From the NCBI GenBank assembly GCA_017475785.1, contig JAFVEX010000084.1, positions 1 to 23,688 on the forward strand: a stretch of DNA of 23,688 nucleotides, in the 5' to 3' direction. The position numbers and the translations under genes are program-made. The stretch comes from Eubacterium sp. Its GTDB lineage: Bacteria > Bacillota_A > Clostridia > Lachnospirales > Lachnospiraceae. Shown here in pieces: positions 21,535 to 23,688 of this stretch. How positions within the stretch are numbered: position 1 is the first letter of the stretch; each line of letters starts with the position of its first letter. The notes below the pieces were generated by a model that worked only from the letters and a program-made list of their open reading frames with translations, did not search any database and was not told the origin of the DNA.

Positions 21535-23403
21535 ATGTGTGGAATTGTTGGATATATCGGGATGGAACAGGCAGCGCCGATTCTGCTTTCAGGCCTTTCA
21601 AAGCTGGAGTACAGAGGATATGATTCGGCCGGTATCGCGGTTCGCGACGGGGAGGAGCTGGCGACGGTCGTCAAGACAACCGGAAAGCTGCGCAATCTGG
21701 CAGAAAAGACGGATGACGGCAAGGCGCTGAAGGGAACCTGCGGCATCGGCCACACGCGGTGGGCGACGCACGGCGAGCCTAGTAAGGCCAACGCGCACCC
21801 GCATGTCAGTGGAAGCTGCACCGGTTCCGGTTCCGGAGCGGTGGAATCGGATGTGGTTGGCGTCCACAACGGAATTATCGAGAACTACCAGGAGCTGACG
21901 GACAAGCTGTCCCGCAAAGGCTATTCATTCTACAGCGAGACGGACACTGAGGTCGCGATCAAGCTCGTGGATTACTATTACAAAAAATACAACATCGGCC
22001 CGATCGACGCAATTGCGAAGACAATGGTCCGCGTGCGCGGATCCTTCGCGTTTGCGCTGATGTTCAAGGATTACCCGGGTGAGATTTACGTGGCGCGCAA
22101 GGATTCGCCGATGGTGATCGGCGTAACCGATGACAGTACGTACGTCGCTTCGGATGTCCCGGCGATACTGCAGTACACCAGAAATGTCTACTACATCAAT
22201 AACCTCGAGATGGCGAAGCTGACAGCGGGCGAGGCGGTTTTCTACGACCTGAACGGCGATGTGATCGAAAAAGAGATGGTCGAGGTCAAATGGGACGCGG
22301 AAGCGGCCGAAAAAGGCGGATACGAGCATTTCATGATGAAGGAGATCCGTGAGCAGCCAAAAGCCATCAATGACACGATTCACTCTGTACTCAGAGACGG
22401 CCGGATTGACTTCGGAGAGATCGGGCTCGCAGATGAAGAAATCCGCGGGATCTCCCAGATTAATATTGTCGCGTGCGGCTCGGCCTACCATGTGGGCGCC
22501 GCGGCGCAGTATGTCATCGAAGATCTGGCAAAAATCCCGGTGCGCGTGGAGCTGGCGTCGGAATTCCGCTACCGGAAGCCGATTCTGTCTAAGGACGGGC
22601 TCGTCATCGTGATCAGCCAGTCCGGCGAGACCGCCGACACACTGGCGGCGCTGCGCGACGCAAAGGAGAAAGGAATCCCGACGCTCGCGATCGTCAACGT
22701 CGTCGGGAGCAGCATCGCGCGCGAGGCGGACAATGTCTTCTACACACTTGCGGGACCGGAGATCTCCGTTGCGACGACGAAGGCGTATTCTGCCCAGCTG
22801 ATCGCGATTTATCTGCTTGCGCTGCAGTTTGCGCTGGCGCGCGGTGAGATTGAGCAGGCGCGCTATGACGCTCTGCTGGCGGAACTGCAGACCATTCCGG
22901 AGAAGATGGAGCGGATTTTCGACGACAAGGAGCGGATCCAGTGGTTCGCGGCAAAATTCGCGCATGAGAAGGACGTTTTCTTCGTCGGACGCGGCATCGA
23001 CTACGCGATCGGCATGGAGGGCAGCCTCAAGATGAAGGAGATTTCCTACATCCACAGTGAGGCGTACGCGGCCGGCGAGATGAAGCATGGCACGATCAGC
23101 CTGATTGAGGACGGCACGCTGGTCATCGGCGTCCTCACGCAGGATGAGCTGTTCGAAAAGACCATCTCCAATATGGTCGAGTGCAAGAGCCGCGGCGCGT
23201 ACCTGATGGGTCTGACGACGAACGGGCATTATTCGGTGGAGGATTCTGCGGACTTTACGGTCTACATCCCGAAGACGGACGTGCATTTCGCGGCGTCTCT
23301 GGCTGTGATTCCGCTGCAGCTGCTTGGTTACTACATGAGCGTGGCGCGCGGACTGGATGTGGATAAGCCGCGCAACCTGGCCAAGAGCGTGACGGTGGAG
23401 TAG
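21535..23403 (+). CDS. glmS: Glutamine--fructose-6-phosphate aminotransferase (isomerizing)
   Basis: A 622-residue cytosolic enzyme making GlcN6P from fructose-6-P and glutamine. Start ATG 21535 is set by the N-terminal CGIVGYIG: the Cys after Met is the glutaminase nucleophile and must be exposed. AAGGAG and AAAGGA precede it. Glutaminase domain 1-about 240: EYRGYDSAG, GHTRWATHGEPS, HNGIIENY, RVRGSFAFALM. Two SIS domains follow: ACGSAYHVG, ISQSGETADT, ATTKAYSAQL, then VGRGIDYAIGMEGSLKMKEISY, EAYAAGEMKHG (split here as GRGIDY and EMKHG), and the C-terminal PRNLAKSVTVE. An unusual Gly/Ser-rich insert of about 14 residues (93-106) sits before VHNGI. The enzyme should be active. It has its own promoter, no visible ribozyme, and diverges from the two-component operon. 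Confidence 0.97.
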   Translation: MCGIVGYIGMEQAAPILLSGLSKLEYRGYDSAGIAVRDGEELATVVKTTGKLRNLAEKTDDGKALKGTCGIGHTRWATHGEPSKANAHPHVSGSCTGSGSGAVESDVVGVHNGIIENYQELTDKLSRKGYSFYSETDTEVAIKLVDYYYKKYNIGPIDAIAKTMVRVRGSFAFALMFKDYPGEIYVARKDSPMVIGVTDDSTYVASDVPAILQYTRNVYYINNLEMAKLTAGEAVFYDLNGDVIEKEMVEVKWDAEAAEKGGYEHFMMKEIREQPKAINDTIHSVLRDGRIDFGEIGLADEEIRGISQINIVACGSAYHVGAAAQYVIEDLAKIPVRVELASEFRYRKPILSKDGLVIVISQSGETADTLAALRDAKEKGIPTLAIVNVVGSSIAREADNVFYTLAGPEISVATTKAYSAQLIAIYLLALQFALARGEIEQARYDALLAELQTIPEKMERIFDDKERIQWFAAKFAHEKDVFFVGRGIDYAIGMEGSLKMKEISYIHSEAYAAGEMKHGTISLIEDGTLVIGVLTQDELFEKTISNMVECKSRGAYLMGLTTNGHYSVEDSADFTVYIPKTDVHFAASLAVIPLQLLGYYMSVARGLDVDKPRNLAKSVTVE

Positions 23404-23408
23404 AAAAC

Positions 23409-23488
23409 CGCCGGGCGTCAGGCATTTTTTGTATGATAGGAAAGTACTCTGTTGCAGAGTATTTCCTATCATACAAAAGCCTCCGGCG
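23409..23488 (+). terminator. Long hairpin after glmS
   Basis: TTTTGTATGATAGGAAA then g then TACTCTG (23427-23451) pairs with CAGAGTA and TTTCCTATCATACAAAA (23455-23478): 24 pairs, one bulged G, loop TTG. Outside it AGGC/GCCT and CCGCCGG/CCGGCGG (23409-23415 with 23482-23488) extend the stem. It begins five bases after the stop codon. The T-run at 23425-23430 is within the stem, so it may terminate transcription in either direction or simply protect the 3' end. Confidence 0.65.
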
Positions 23489-23497
23489 GATGCGCAC

Positions 23498-23608
23498 GCT
23501 GCTGCAAGGAAGATGTCACCTGTCGGTGACCAGCAGCGGCGCGCAAAGTCCGCAGCTCCCCTCATGAGTGAGGGGGATGGGGGAGTTGAAGTCCGCTTGC
23601 GGACTTTG
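23498..23608. other. Gene-free, highly structured stretch with competing stems
   Basis: No convincing gene is present from 23404 to the window end. This part folds strongly. GCTGCTG (23498-23504) pairs with CAGCAGC (23531-23537), and inside it GTCACC/GGTGAC (23515-23530) closes a TGTC loop. CCCCTCA (23558-23564) pairs with TGAGGGG (23569-23575). GCGGACTT (23599-23606) can pair with the adjacent AAGTCCGC (23589-23596), or as GCGGACTTTG with CAAAGTCCGC (23544-23553), so two exclusive folds exist. It could be a non-coding RNA, a leader of a gene beyond the window, or an intergenic repeat. Confidence 0.5.
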
Positions 23609-23639
23609 TTCTAAAAGGATCAAGATGCGGGCGCGGATG

Positions 23640-23664
23640 GAGTGTTTGTACAATTCAAACACTC
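23640..23664. other. Perfect 9-bp hairpin near the window end
   Basis: GAGTGTTTG (23640-23648) and CAAACACTC (23656-23664) flank the loop TACAATT. There is no T-run after it. It may belong to the structured region just upstream or be an operator for a gene beyond the window. Confidence 0.5.
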
Positions 23665-23688
23665 TGCACAAGTCCTAGAACTTCTTAT

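Noticed and set aside
21925..23565. 546-codon open frame on the minus strand opposite glmS
   Set aside because: It is antisense to a clearly functional glmS and shows no family motif. Long antisense frames are common here because of the high GC coding bias.

Overview
The window looks like chromosomal DNA of a Gram-positive anaerobe of class Clostridia, most likely Lachnospiraceae. The grounds are moderately high GC coding sequence, strong AAGGAGG-type ribosome binding sites, GTG and TTG starts, Bacillota-type promoters (TTGACN-17-TATAAT), a glmS-type ribozyme, and protein families such as DUF362 and AAA_28-CYTH. Species cannot be named from sequence alone. No insertion sequence, integrase, phage gene or CRISPR array was seen.

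Layout. 1-3561: an XRE regulator converges on a large hybrid sensor histidine kinase, with a 15-bp tandem repeat filling the junction. 3562-8393: a DUF362 protein, a homodimer-type ABC exporter, tRNA-Ala(GGC) and a MATE exporter, all on the plus strand. 8524-9609 (minus): a P-loop kinase/CYTH fusion. 9766-12997: a promoter, a 5' hairpin, a glmS-class self-cleaving ribozyme, then nagB, a left-handed beta-helix acetyltransferase and glmM, closed by a hairpin. 13005-15858: rmlC, rmlD and rmlA for dTDP-rhamnose precursors (rmlB is absent here). 15874-21276 (minus): a response regulator and histidine kinase followed by a PepSY repeat protein, a secreted two-domain protein and a DUF2971 protein. 21436-23688: glmS with its own promoter and a long 3' hairpin, then a highly structured stretch without a gene.

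How it fits together. The middle and right parts are about amino-sugar and nucleotide-sugar supply for cell wall and surface polysaccharide. The most striking feature is that the GlcN6P-sensing ribozyme sits before nagB-(acetyltransferase)-glmM. The glmS gene in the same window has a predicted leader of only about 65 nt and no ribozyme. NagB, GlmM and the beta-helix protein could together carry fructose-6-P to GlcNAc-1-P, so product feedback by GlcN6P would make sense if NagB runs in the synthetic direction. The two-component/PepSY operon looks like an envelope-sensing system whose secreted partners carry acidic, repetitive tails.
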